Source of the DNA: Virgibacillus sp. MSJ-26
GTDB taxonomy: Bacteria; Bacillota; Bacilli; Bacillales; Amphibacillaceae
DNA length: 42,214 nt
NCBI RefSeq assembly: GCF_018918075.1
Contig: NZ_JAHLPW010000025.1
Span: 1 to 42,214, forward strand
Reading direction: 5' to 3'
Part shown: positions 1-8,050 of the stretch, one piece after another
Layout: each line of letters opens with the position of its first letter
How positions within the stretch are numbered: the stretch's first letter is position 1
Translations under genes and position numbers: made by a program
Notes under the pieces: model-generated
What the model was told of the DNA's origin: nothing
The model's database searches: none
Seen by the model: only the letters and a program-made list of their open reading frames with translations

Positions 1-24
1 AAGGCAAAATCACTTGATTCATGG

Positions 25-101
25 TATAATGTTTAAACATAAGAGCACCTCCGGTGAGTAATGGTTTGGTCACTTTTATCTTACCAGAAGGTGCTCTTTT
101 T
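25..101 (+). terminator. Hairpin terminator with a promoter-like -10 just upstream
   Basis: A strong hairpin with 10-bp outer arms (41-50 and 89-98) and a 6-bp inner stem (GGTGAG with CTTACC, one G-U pair) is followed by a T-run on the plus strand. A TATAAT with an upstream TG lies at 25-30, so transcription could start near 37 and end near 102, giving an RNA of about 65 nt. No convincing -35 is visible. It could equally be the terminator of a gene to the left of the window, or the tail of an insertion sequence. Confidence 0.55.
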
Positions 102-142
102 GTTTACTAATTATTAGCAAAATAATCAATTATTTTAAATCT

Positions 143-187
143 AAAGCAAAAAAGGAATCCAGTATACTGAATTCCTTTTTTGCTTTT
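143..187 (-). terminator. Intrinsic terminator after hag
   Basis: Near-perfect inverted repeat, arms about 19 nt with A/T-rich bases, and T-runs on both strands. It lies 45 bp beyond the flagellin stop codon. Confidence 0.88.
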
Positions 188-231
188 TAGCTGAGTTTTG
201 TCCCAGCCCCTTTTTAAGTATATTTTCACTA

Positions 232-1053
232 TTACTGAAGTAATTGTAGAACGCCTTGTGGCATTTGGTTTGCTTGAGCTAACATGGCTTGTGATGCTTG
301 CGTAAGAATATTATTCTTCGTAAAGTTCATCATTTCTTTAGCCATATCCACGTCTCTTATGCGTGATTCTGCAGCTGTAAGGTTTTCAGAAGATGCACCT
401 AAATTGTTGATAGTATGCTCTAATCGGTTTTGGTTTGCACCTAGTTTTGCACGTTCTGCAGATACGTCATCAATTGCGGATTGAATTGCTGTAATTGCCT
501 CATCAGCACCTTCTTGAGTTTCGATATCCAATTCATTAACACCTAACTCTTCAGTACCCATATTACCAAATTCAACAGTAATATTTTGTGTTGCATTCGC
601 CCCAATATGAAAGGTAAATGACCCTTCTTCTCCACCTGTACCATCAAGCAACTTTTGAGTATTAAATTCAGTATCAGTAGAAATGCGATCGATTTCTGTT
701 ACTAATTCATCCAATTCCTTTTGAAGTTCACCACGGTCAGCGTCAGTATTTGTATCACTCGATGCTTGAACAGCTAATTCACGCATTCTTTGAAGAATAT
801 CATGTGTTTCATTCAAAGCACCTTCTGCAGTCTGAATCATAGAAATACCATCTTGTGCGTTCTTCGCTGCCATATCAAGTCCACGAATCTGTCCACGCAT
901 TTTTTCAGAGATTGCAAGACCTGCTGCGTCATCTCCTGCACGGTTGATTTGTAGACCTGAAGAAAGTTTCTCTAAAGATCCTTGTACTGCGTTGTTGTTT
1001 GCACCTAATTGACGATGTGTGTTAAGTGCTGAAATATTGTGATTAATAATCAT
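232..1053 (-). CDS. hag: Flagellin (Hag)
   Basis: Encodes the subunit that polymerises into the flagellar filament after export by the flagellar type III apparatus. The 273-residue protein has the conserved N-terminal D0/D1 region (starts MIINHNISALNTHRQL, then SSGLQINRAGDDAAGLAIS) and the matching C-terminal coiled region ending in NQMPQGVLQLLQ. The central variable domain is very short, as in the compact flagellins of Bacillus. It is acidic, in keeping with a salt-adapted organism. The ATG is preceded by GGAGG 10 nt upstream. A sigma-D promoter and a CsrA-type leader precede it, and a terminator follows, so it is a single-gene unit. No fliW or csrA is in the window. Confidence 0.97.
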   Translation of the reverse strand: MIINHNISALNTHRQLGANNNAVQGSLEKLSSGLQINRAGDDAAGLAISEKMRGQIRGLDMAAKNAQDGISMIQTAEGALNETHDILQRMRELAVQASSDTNTDADRGELQKELDELVTEIDRISTDTEFNTQKLLDGTGGEEGSFTFHIGANATQNITVEFGNMGTEELGVNELDIETQEGADEAITAIQSAIDDVSAERAKLGANQNRLEHTINNLGASSENLTAAESRIRDVDMAKEMMNFTKNNILTQASQAMLAQANQMPQGVLQLLQ

Positions 1054-1063
1054 AATTAATCAA

Positions 1064-1102
1064 CCTCCATGTTTTTTTATTCGGGTCACGTCCTTGTGGC
1101 CC
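1064..1102 (-). promoter_or_regulatory. CsrA-binding leader of hag (hairpin site plus Shine-Dalgarno site)
   Basis: Read on the minus strand, the leader has a hairpin at 1083-1102 with arms GGGCCAC and GTGACCC (one mismatch) whose loop carries AAGGA. The core ACAAGGACGT matches the CsrA consensus ACARGGAUGU. A second GGA lies in the Shine-Dalgarno GGAGG at 1064-1068. This is the two-site layout of the B. subtilis hag leader, where CsrA blocks ribosome binding and FliW relieves it. The match is seen in the sequence; the regulation is inferred. Confidence 0.78.
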
Positions 1103-1135
1103 TATTTTTGAACGTCTTGTAACGTTCTATTATCT

Positions 1136-1162
1136 ATATCGGTAGATTGTAGAAATAGTTTA
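1136..1162 (-). promoter_or_regulatory. Sigma-D (flagellar) promoter of hag
   Basis: On the minus strand TAAA (1159-1162), a 15-nt spacer, then ACCGATAT (1136-1143). This matches the sigma-D pattern TAAA-N15-GCCGATAT with one change. It lies about 83 bp before the hag start codon. Confidence 0.88.
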
Positions 1163-1231
1163 ATGTTTTTTATAATCTTTTTTATTTAATTGTTGATTGA
1201 AAATCACTCTTATTAATAAGCTAAAAAATCA

Positions 1232-1266
1232 TAAAGCGCCAATTCTAAACAAGAATTGACGCTTTA
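1232..1266 (-). terminator. Terminator of the tRNA-Val gene
   Basis: Inverted repeat of about 14 bp (AAAGCG-xCAATTCT type arms around a short loop), followed on the minus strand by a T-rich stretch. It begins 10 bp beyond the tRNA 3' end. Confidence 0.8.
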
Positions 1267-1275
1267 GTAAATTAG

Positions 1276-1348
1276 TGATTCCGATTGGGCTCGAACCAAC
1301 GACCTCTACCCTGTCAAGGTAGCGCTCTCCCAGCTGAGCTACGGAATC
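1276..1348 (-). tRNA. tRNA-Val (anticodon GAC)
   Basis: A 73-nt cloverleaf on the minus strand. The acceptor stem GATTCCG pairs with CGGAATC, followed by discriminator A. The D arm contains GCTCAGCTGGGAGAGC. The anticodon stem CTACC/GGTAG encloses the loop TTGACAG with anticodon GAC, which reads GUC valine. The T arm has GGTTCGAGCC. The CCA end is not encoded. It is a lone tRNA with its own promoter and terminator. Confidence 0.95.
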
Positions 1349-1373
1349 GTTTATGAAATTAACGACACTATAT

Positions 1374-1402
1374 ATAATATATAATTTCTATCAGTCTGTC
1401 AA
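1374..1402 (-). promoter_or_regulatory. Sigma-A promoter of tRNA-Val
   Basis: On the minus strand TTGACA (1397-1402), a 17-nt spacer, then TATTAT (1374-1379). The predicted start is about 19 nt before the tRNA. Confidence 0.85.
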
Positions 1403-1555
1403 CACATTTTGCTATTTTTATTTTCCTTACCCTTCAAAGACCTTTAATACAGCATTATTTCCCTCATTCACGAATTACTTCAATCCCCGAAATAAATTCA
1501 TGGTAATTAATTAACAAACCCTTTATAATAGAATGAAAATTGTTTTTATTAAGGA

Positions 1556-1735
1556 GCAAAAGCACGGGGCGCCCGTTTAGCAACGTACGGACTGGACTGA
1601 GCCGTAGGAGATAAAGGAAACACGGTGAACGTAGTGAGCCGATGTTGACTTATCGTACGGAGGTGAAGGAAGTCTCACTAGTTGCTGGGCCCCACGCGCT
1701 GGATGTGGCCAATCTCAGTATTTCCAAACAATTAA
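1556..1735 (+). repeat. Interspersed repeat family 2, copy 1
   Basis: This stretch aligns along most of its length with the reverse complement of 9050-9244. Shared blocks include GCGCCCGTTTAGCAACGTAC, GAGATAAAGGA, GACTTATCGTA and AGTTGCTGGGC. It is GC-richer than its surroundings. An open frame from 1642 crosses it into the ABC transporter gene, but that part looks like repeat, not protein. I know similar elements as frequent intergenic sequences in Bacillaceae; no function is known to me. The rest of the gap 1403-1555 shows nothing I can name. Confidence 0.75.
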
Positions 1736-1815
1736 TAAAGATTTACTCTCAACCAACGAAATGCTTTCTAACACTATTTTCAAACCATCACTTAAAAACA
1801 TTGGGGGATTCAAAT

Positions 1816-3543
1816 TTGAAAGAAGTTTTTTCTTTTTTAAAACCATATAAACTACCGATCATCATCGCTTATCTCTTAACCTTTATCGAACTCGGGGTAG
1901 AGCTCGCCCTTCCCTTCTTCCTAGGTAAGATGATTAACGTTGGGGTCGTTAATCAAGATATCAACAATATCATCATGTGGGGAAGCATTATGATTGGACT
2001 TGCATTTCTATCTTTTATTGCTGGTATCATTAATTCATTTTACGCCTCACATGTGACGTATGCGTTTGGATACGATTTGCGGGAAAAGTTATTTGATAAG
2101 ATTCAGGAATTTACTTTTAAGAACTTAAATAAATTCCCGGTTTCCGGACTTGTGACTCGCTTTACGAATGACGTCAGACAGGTTCAAAACACTATCTTTA
2201 TGGCGCTTCGTATTATGGCGAAAGCACCGTTACTTGTTTTAGGTGGCGTTATCATGGCATTTGTAGTCAATGCAAAGCTTGCGTTGATTTTCTTAGTCAC
2301 CGTGCCGCTCCTGATTGGCTTTATTTTATGGGTGCTTAAAATTTCAACGATTCAATTCGATAGATTGCAACGCCGAGTGGATCACGTCAACCGGGTCATG
2401 CAGGAAAACCTCGCTGGGATGCGTTTGATTAAAGCATTCGTCCGCCGCAATTATGAGAAAGAACGTTTCACAGAGGCAAATACAGATTTAGCTGTCACGA
2501 CCAGAAAAGCTTTCCGTTTTGTGGAAGCATCGATGCCGATTCTTTTATTCGTTATGAATTTAAGTATCATCTTTATTATTTGGTTCGGGAATGCTCAATC
2601 CATCGCTGGGGAAACGTCTGTCGGTGATGTGGTTGCTGTGGTGAATTATGCGATGCGTGTAGCCATGGCTATTTCGATGTTTACTTTCATCATACTGGCC
2701 TTTTCCCGAGCAAGAGCGTCCGCTATTCGTATTAAAAATGTTTTAGTTGTTAAAGAAGACCCTTATGAACGATATGAAGATGACCAGAACACGGTGACGG
2801 AAGGTTCTATCCAATTTAAAGATGTTTCCTTCGCGTACCCGGCTAAAAATGAAAAAGTTCTCGATGATATCTCATTCGAACTCAAGGGACAAGAAAAACT
2901 GGCGATTATTGGTGCGACTGGCGCCGGTAAAACATCATTATTCCAGCTACTCCCTGAATTGTATCGACCAACTGAAGGAACCATTTATCTTGATGAAAAA
3001 CCTATGAGTGATTATCCGTTAAAAACGATTCGTGACAGCATTGGCTACGTCCCTCAGAGTCCATTGCTCTTTACTGGTACAGTCACTGACAATATCGCCT
3101 GGGGAAAACAAGACGCATCGAAAGAGGAGATTATCAAAGCAGCAAAAGATGCACAAATACATGAAACAATTATGGGCCTTTCTGAACAATATGAAACTCG
3201 TGTCGGGCAAAAAGGTGTGAATTTATCAGGAGGACAAAAACAACGTATCTCCATCGCACGGGCGCTGCTTCGCAAGCCGAAAATATTAATGCTCGACGAT
3301 AGTACAAGTGCGCTTGATTTAGCAACTGAATCAAGACTCCTTGACGCTATTCAAGACTATCACTGCACGACATTAATCATCACCCAGAAAATATCTACCG
3401 CAATAAGTGCAGATCGTATTTTACTATTAGATGAAGGACGTGTGCTTGCGTTCGGTACACATGATGAATTGCTAGAGCAGTCTGATTTATATGGTCGGAT
3501 TGTCGAATCACAATTTGGAAAGGGGTATAAACGTGCCAGATAG
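1816..3543 (+). CDS. ABC exporter half-transporter with degenerate ATP site (YfiB-like)
   Basis: Membrane-fused ABC exporter subunit of about 575 residues: six transmembrane helices, then a nucleotide-binding domain. Walker A GATGAGKT starts at residue 366, the signature LSGGQ at 470, and Walker B ends in D494-D495. The catalytic Glu is Asp (D495) and the switch His is Gln (Q524), the usual pattern of the degenerate site in heterodimeric exporters such as BmrC/D or TM287/288. An open frame extends upstream to 1642 but runs through an interspersed repeat. I chose TTG 1816 because GGGGGA lies 7 nt before it and the protein then begins like family members (LKEVFSFLKPYK). TTG 1801 is an alternative. 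It overlaps the next gene by 11 bp, so the two are translated together. The substrate is unknown; multidrug or lipid export is typical. Confidence 0.88.
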   Translation: MKEVFSFLKPYKLPIIIAYLLTFIELGVELALPFFLGKMINVGVVNQDINNIIMWGSIMIGLAFLSFIAGIINSFYASHVTYAFGYDLREKLFDKIQEFTFKNLNKFPVSGLVTRFTNDVRQVQNTIFMALRIMAKAPLLVLGGVIMAFVVNAKLALIFLVTVPLLIGFILWVLKISTIQFDRLQRRVDHVNRVMQENLAGMRLIKAFVRRNYEKERFTEANTDLAVTTRKAFRFVEASMPILLFVMNLSIIFIIWFGNAQSIAGETSVGDVVAVVNYAMRVAMAISMFTFIILAFSRARASAIRIKNVLVVKEDPYERYEDDQNTVTEGSIQFKDVSFAYPAKNEKVLDDISFELKGQEKLAIIGATGAGKTSLFQLLPELYRPTEGTIYLDEKPMSDYPLKTIRDSIGYVPQSPLLFTGTVTDNIAWGKQDASKEEIIKAAKDAQIHETIMGLSEQYETRVGQKGVNLSGGQKQRISIARALLRKPKILMLDDSTSALDLATESRLLDAIQDYHCTTLIITQKISTAISADRILLLDEGRVLAFGTHDELLEQSDLYGRIVESQFGKGYKRAR

Positions 3544-5353
3544 TCAATTAAAACAACCATTTCAATATAAAAAAATATCCCTTGATTCAGTCAGTGCCGA
3601 GGATAGGAAGCGTGCACAAAATATGACCGGAACCGTCAAGCGGATTTGGTCATATCTCGCTCAAGAAAAAGGAAAGCTCTCTCTCGTTATATTAATGGTG
3701 CTGATTAGCTCCGCGATGGCACTATTAGGACCGTTTATGGTCGGGATGGCTATCGATGACTTTATCGTTACGAAGCAAGCTTCTGGGCTTGGGCTGCTTT
3801 TAATTTGGCTCGTCATTATTTATATCGCACATTCCGTTTCAATCTTTATGCAAAATTACTGGATGATTGGCATCGCGCAAAATACAGTTTTTGATTTGCG
3901 CCGTGATTTATTCCATCAATTCCATGAGCTGCCCATTTCTTATTTTGATAAACGACAGCATGGTGAACTGATGAGCCGAATTACTAATGATATTGATAAT
4001 GTAAATAACACCTTAAACCAATCGGTGATCCAAGTGTTTGCGAGTGTGATTACACTTGTTGGGACGATTGCTGTGATGCTTTATCTCAGTCCCCTGCTGA
4101 CCGTTGTTACCATGTCCATTATTCCCTTTATGTTTATGGGGATCAGGTGGATTACAAACCGAACCGGACCGTTATATAAACTCCGCCAAAGAGAACTTGG
4201 TGATTTAAATGGTTACGTTGAAGAAATCGTTTCCGGTCAACATGTCGTCAAAACTTTTTCTCAGGAAAAACGTGTGATCGATGAATTTGCTGTAAAAAAT
4301 AAGGATTTACAAAACACAGCCTTTTGGTCCCTAACATTGTCTGGTTTCATTCCTAAAATAATGAACATGTTGAACTTTTTAAGCTTTGGATTGATTGCAC
4401 TCGTTGGTGGAATACTCGCAATTAATGGTTATATATCCGTTGGTGTAATTGTTATCTTCACCGAATATGCTAGACAATTTACGCGTCCGTTAAATGAATT
4501 ATCGAACCAGTTTAACGTGTTATTATCTGCCATTGCCGGAGCGGAAAGAGTTTTCAATGTGATTGATGAAGAACCTGAAGAATTAGATGAAGAAAAAGCG
4601 GTTGACTTGCCAACGACTCAAGGACATTTCATCTTTGACAACATGTCATTTGGCTATGAAGATGAATTGATTTTAAAAAATATTGATTTAGAAGCGAAAC
4701 CCGGTGAAACCATTGCTTTTGTCGGTCATACAGGAGCCGGAAAAACGACCATCATCAACTTGATCGCCCGCTTCTATAATTATAATTCAGGTTCGATTAC
4801 ACTCGATGGCATTGAATTAAACACAATCAAGCGGTCAAGTTTAAGACAGCATATGGCGTTTGTTTTGCAGGATTCCTTTTTATTCGAAGGAACGGTTAAA
4901 GATAATATCCGATACGGACGATTGGATGCAACGGATCAAGAAGTTGTTCGAGCAGCTAAAGACGCGAATGCACACGACTTTATCGTCAAACTTCCACGAG
5001 GTTATAACACTGTTCTTGATCAAGACGGTAGCGGCATTAGCCAAGGACAGAAACAGTTACTGACCATTGCAAGAGCATTACTTGCCGAACCAACCATCCT
5101 TGTACTCGATGAAGCAACCAGTAACATCGACACGATCACCGAGCTCAAGATCCAAGAAGCACTCAAACGACTCATGCACGGCCGAACAAGTTTCGTCATC
5201 GCGCACCGACTAAACACAATCCAAGAAGCCGACCACATCATCATGCTAGAACACGGCAAAATCATCGAACAAGGCAGCCACGAAGAGCTCCTTAAATTAA
5301 AAGGATCTTATTACGAGCTCAATCAGAATCAATTAAAAGAATTGACAGGTTAA
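3533..5353 (+). CDS. ABC exporter half-transporter with catalytic ATP site (YfiC-like)
   Basis: Partner of the preceding gene, 606 residues, with six transmembrane helices and an ATPase domain. Walker A GHTGAGKTT starts at residue 398. Walker B has the intact catalytic Glu (D526-E527) and the switch His is present (H558). Its own signature is altered to ISQGQ (502-506). In the predicted heterodimer this altered signature would face the degenerate site of the partner, while the canonical LSGGQ of the partner faces this intact site. The GTG start at 3533 has AAAGGGG 6-7 nt upstream and overlaps the first gene by 11 bp; a longer frame from 3491 lacks a good ribosome site. No terminator is evident after it; repeat copy A follows. 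Confidence 0.9.
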   Translation: MPDSQLKQPFQYKKISLDSVSAEDRKRAQNMTGTVKRIWSYLAQEKGKLSLVILMVLISSAMALLGPFMVGMAIDDFIVTKQASGLGLLLIWLVIIYIAHSVSIFMQNYWMIGIAQNTVFDLRRDLFHQFHELPISYFDKRQHGELMSRITNDIDNVNNTLNQSVIQVFASVITLVGTIAVMLYLSPLLTVVTMSIIPFMFMGIRWITNRTGPLYKLRQRELGDLNGYVEEIVSGQHVVKTFSQEKRVIDEFAVKNKDLQNTAFWSLTLSGFIPKIMNMLNFLSFGLIALVGGILAINGYISVGVIVIFTEYARQFTRPLNELSNQFNVLLSAIAGAERVFNVIDEEPEELDEEKAVDLPTTQGHFIFDNMSFGYEDELILKNIDLEAKPGETIAFVGHTGAGKTTIINLIARFYNYNSGSITLDGIELNTIKRSSLRQHMAFVLQDSFLFEGTVKDNIRYGRLDATDQEVVRAAKDANAHDFIVKLPRGYNTVLDQDGSGISQGQKQLLTIARALLAEPTILVLDEATSNIDTITELKIQEALKRLMHGRTSFVIAHRLNTIQEADHIIMLEHGKIIEQGSHEELLKLKGSYYELNQNQLKELTG

Positions 5354-5432
5354 AAAACGGATTGATGTGCTAAGTACTGACGGAAAAACAAATCCCCTTC
5401 TATATTTCGTATTTAGCAGTCATTATAGCGAA

Positions 5433-5536
5433 GGAAATACACGGAGACTCCAGCAGGAGAAGTAGCCTAGATGAGACCCCGCAGAGCGTAGCTCGAGGAG
5501 GCTCAGCAGCGCCTGCGGAAAGCGAAGTGTATTTCC
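5433..5536 (+). repeat. Structured intergenic repeat family 1, copy A
   Basis: A 104-bp element closed by a perfect 10-bp inverted repeat (GGAAATACAC with GTGTATTTCC). Inside are three smaller stems: CTCC/GGAG, an arm running GAGACCCC to GGAGGCTC with GAGC/GCTC at its tip, and GCAG/CTGC. Copies B and C share the internal blocks CCTAGATGAGACCCCG, GGAGGCTC and CGGAAAGCG. The gap 5354-5901 contains this copy, copy B and no convincing gene. Confidence 0.85.
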
Positions 5537-5712
5537 GTAGCGATGGTGTAGAACCCATATAGTTCCTCAATAGCTGCCTAAGTTATTAGTTTAAGTTCCT
5601 TTGCTTTTACTCTTTTCAGCCTATAGAATTTTCCCTCTATTAATGCTAAGATAAAAGAAATGCAGGGGATAAAATTTCATGTATAGCAATATGGAAATAC
5701 AAATACTAGCGA

Positions 5713-5844
5713 ATGGAATATGCGAGACTCCAGCGGGAGGTAAGGCCTAGATGAGACCCCGAAATGCGAAGCATTCGGAGGCTCATTAGCGACGAAGAAT
5801 GAACTGCAATTCTTCTTTGCCCACGGAAAGCGAGTATATTCCAT
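5713..5844 (+). repeat. Structured intergenic repeat family 1, copy B
   Basis: Same layout as copy A, 132 bp. The closing stem is different in sequence but still pairs: ATGGAATATGC with GTATATTCCAT (one G-T). The central arm is longer and cleaner, with CCGAAATGC and GCATTCGG around a GAA loop. The third arm is enlarged by a GAAGAA/TTCTTC stem. It ends 57 bp before the yjcH start. Confidence 0.85.
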
Positions 5845-5901
5845 GAGCGGTGTTTTTCATTCCCCAAATACGTAAAACAACTAGAGACAGAGGTGTAGTC
5901 A

Positions 5902-6627
5902 TTGGGAAGAAAAGGAAAAATGATAGATAAAGAAATAGAAAGTTCCTATTTAAACGAGACAATAGTCTTAAGAATTTACCAGCCAGAATCATTTTCACCA
6001 TTATATAAATACCATGTATGCATTATGCAAGACGGAAACGATTATTACCAATTAGGCCGCGTTGCCACACAAAGCGACCGACTTCATAGCGCTGAAGAAA
6101 TTGACAATACCGTTTTCATCGGCATCCAATATCAAGACAGATATGACCGCTGGAAAAAGTACCATCCGGACGGTGACCAAAACGAAGCCTATACTAAATT
6201 TTTAGTCCGTGAAGTAGTCCCTTTCTTAGACGAGTTCCTTCCAACTTACAATATGGGACAATCTCGAACGCTAATGGGCGATTCATTAGCAGGTACATTA
6301 GCCTTAATGACGGCATTCAAATATCCCAATACATTTGGAAAAGTCATTATGCAGTCACCTTACGTGAATGATACAGTTTTAGAAACAGTTAAAAACGCAG
6401 ACTCCGTTCAAACAATTGATATTTACCACACCATTGGCACAGACGAGACTGACGTTGGCTTAACAAACGGCAACAATGAAGATTTTGTAAAACCGAACAA
6501 AGAACTCAAAGAAATCCTTGATAGCAAAGGTGTCACCTACCATTATCACGAACTAGAAGGCGGCGAACACACCTGGAAATACTGGCAAAAAGATTTACCA
6601 AATGCTTTGAAGACGATGTTTATTTAA
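5902..6627 (+). CDS. yjcH: YjcH-like esterase/hydrolase
   Basis: An alpha/beta-hydrolase of the esterase D / enterochelin-esterase-like group, 241 residues, probably cytoplasmic as no signal peptide is seen. The nucleophile elbow is GDSLAG with S128, and H223 in GGEHTW is the likely catalytic His. The segment FSPLYKYHVCIMQDGNDYYQ is typical of YjcH proteins. I use the TTG at 5902, with GAGGTG 7 nt upstream; the ATG at 5920 has a poorly spaced ribosome site. It lies next to yjcG and yjcF as in B. subtilis, but a gap of 377 bp separates it from them. The substrate is unknown. Confidence 0.83.
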   Translation: MGRKGKMIDKEIESSYLNETIVLRIYQPESFSPLYKYHVCIMQDGNDYYQLGRVATQSDRLHSAEEIDNTVFIGIQYQDRYDRWKKYHPDGDQNEAYTKFLVREVVPFLDEFLPTYNMGQSRTLMGDSLAGTLALMTAFKYPNTFGKVIMQSPYVNDTVLETVKNADSVQTIDIYHTIGTDETDVGLTNGNNEDFVKPNKELKEILDSKGVTYHYHELEGGEHTWKYWQKDLPNALKTMFI

Positions 6628-7004
6628 GCTTTGACTTCAAGCCATATATTAATGCTATCTCTTCACAGATTCATGACAACTAGCGCACTAATTGGACATG
6701 GACTGGAGTTTTTTATAGTTTCATGTCTAATTAAACACTCCTATCGGACATGAAGCAAAACTTTTCGCTGTTTCGTGCCCAATAAGATCAAAAACCGGTC
6801 CAATAAACATTACTATATCAAATCTTTTGACATTAAGAATATCAATAAATAACCGTCATAAAGACTCTATTTTTTAAAATTTCATTTATAATTGTTATAC
6901 TAGAAGAAATCACTTTTTCAAAAATAACCAATTACAACAACAAGAATCAACCTACTGCTTAACATAGCATTTTGATGCATGAAAATTTATTAGGAGGTTT
7001 TTTT
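6628..7004. other. Gene-free gap before yjcG
   Basis: A 377-bp AT-rich stretch without a credible gene. It holds the two adjacent imperfect palindromes listed separately (6689-6784). No clear terminator for yjcH is seen, and no promoter I would insist on for yjcG. Confidence 0.6.
6689..6784. repeat. Two adjacent imperfect palindromes (GGACATG repeats)
   Basis: Unit 1 (6689-6733) has TAATTGGACATG facing CATGTCTAATTA, 11 of 12 matching. Unit 2 (6742-6784) has TATCGGACATGAA facing TTCGTGCCCAATA, 10 of 13 matching. The units share the GGACATG core and are 8 bp apart. Their function is unknown. They could act as a weak terminator region for yjcH or be another small interspersed repeat. Confidence 0.6.
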
Positions 7005-7526
7005 ATGTTGAGGTATGGTATCGCTATGTTTCCATCGAAGGAAATCCAGGATGAAGCAAACTCGTTTAGGAAACGATATGATCCACATTATTCTCTGATT
7101 CCACCGCATTTGACGCTGAAAGAAGCTTTTGAAGCAGATGATGATTATATCGAGAAACTGATTGAGGAACTTAGAAAAATTGCTAAAAAAACAAAACCCG
7201 TTGATATTGCGATTAAAAAGGTGAGCTCATTTTCTCCAGTCACCAACACTATCTATTTAAAAGTTGAACCAAATGAGGAATTAAATCAGCTCGTCGATCA
7301 AATGTATTCCGGTGAATTTCCAGAAGAAATGGAACATCCTTTTGTACCACATATAACCATTGCACAAGATCTTGTGCAAGATGAATTTTCAGATGTGTTA
7401 GGCAGCCTTAGAATGAAGACATTTGATTTTAAAGACACCATCGACCGTTTCCACCTCTTTTATCAACTAGAGAACGGTGCTTGGTCAGTCCATGAAAGCT
7501 TTGTGTTAGGAGAAGATGACGTGTGA
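7005..7526 (+). CDS. yjcG: 2H phosphoesterase (YjcG family)
   Basis: Member of the 2H (2'-5' RNA ligase-like) phosphoesterase superfamily, 173 residues. Both catalytic motifs are visible: H-L-T in PPHLTLK near residue 41 and H-I-T in VPHITIAQD near residue 120. The opening LRYGIAMFPSKEIQDEANSF matches YjcG. The ATG at 7005 follows TAGGAGG at 8 nt; an upstream in-frame start at 6972 lacks a ribosome site. Its stop overlaps the start of yjcF by 4 bp, so the two are coupled. The physiological substrate is not known. Confidence 0.9.
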   Translation: MLRYGIAMFPSKEIQDEANSFRKRYDPHYSLIPPHLTLKEAFEADDDYIEKLIEELRKIAKKTKPVDIAIKKVSSFSPVTNTIYLKVEPNEELNQLVDQMYSGEFPEEMEHPFVPHITIAQDLVQDEFSDVLGSLRMKTFDFKDTIDRFHLFYQLENGAWSVHESFVLGEDDV

Positions 7527-7966
7527 ATGTTAAAATTGCAAAAGAAAATAACGAGCAAGGAGATGCCTTTCGTATTCGCGAAACAGTCTTTGTACAAGAA
7601 CAGAAAGTTCCACCAGAAGAAGAATTAGATCAATTCGATAAAACAGCAACCCATTTTGTCGGTTATGAAGATGGAATCCCCATCGCTGCCAGCCGCTTAA
7701 GATTCATCGATGACTCTGGAAAACTGGAAAGAATTTGCGTCTTAAAACCTCATCGTCTTAAATCTTACGGCAAGCAAATAATTAAAGCAATGGAGGAAGA
7801 AATCTTAAATAATGATTATTCCCAGGCAAAGCTCAATGCCCAAACACATGCCACAACTTTCTATGAGCAATTAGGGTATGAAATAATATCCGAAGAATTC
7901 ATAGACGCCGGCATCCCGCACGTTACTATGGTGAAGAACTTAAAAGACCGGAACATTAATTTATAG
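7523..7966 (+). CDS. yjcF: GNAT-family acetyltransferase (YjcF-like)
   Basis: Predicted acetyl-CoA-dependent N-acetyltransferase, 147 residues, of the ElaA/YjcF type. It begins with FRIRETVFVQEQKVPPEEELD and carries the acetyl-CoA loop region around residues 70-90 (LERICVLKPHRLKSYGKQII) and a terminal YEQLGYE. The GTG start at 7523 overlaps the yjcG stop (GTGA), with AGGAG about 10 nt upstream. A terminator follows 20 bp after the stop. The substrate is unknown. Confidence 0.87.
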   Translation: MNVKIAKENNEQGDAFRIRETVFVQEQKVPPEEELDQFDKTATHFVGYEDGIPIAASRLRFIDDSGKLERICVLKPHRLKSYGKQIIKAMEEEILNNDYSQAKLNAQTHATTFYEQLGYEIISEEFIDAGIPHVTMVKNLKDRNINL

Positions 7967-7985
7967 GATAAAGCAAAAGGCGAAT

Positions 7986-8036
7986 AGACGAATAATGATA
8001 ATGAGTCAAAATTAACTATCATTGTTCGTCTTTTTT
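7986..8036 (+). terminator. Terminator of yjcG-yjcF
   Basis: Arms AGACGAATAATGATA and TATCATTGTTCGTCT (one mismatch) followed by six Ts. Confidence 0.88.
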
Positions 8037-8050
8037 CATTTCAATCTTAG

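Noticed and set aside
1642..1815. N-terminal extension of the first ABC transporter
   Set aside because: The DNA is a copy of an interspersed repeat, and a better ribosome site lies before 1816.
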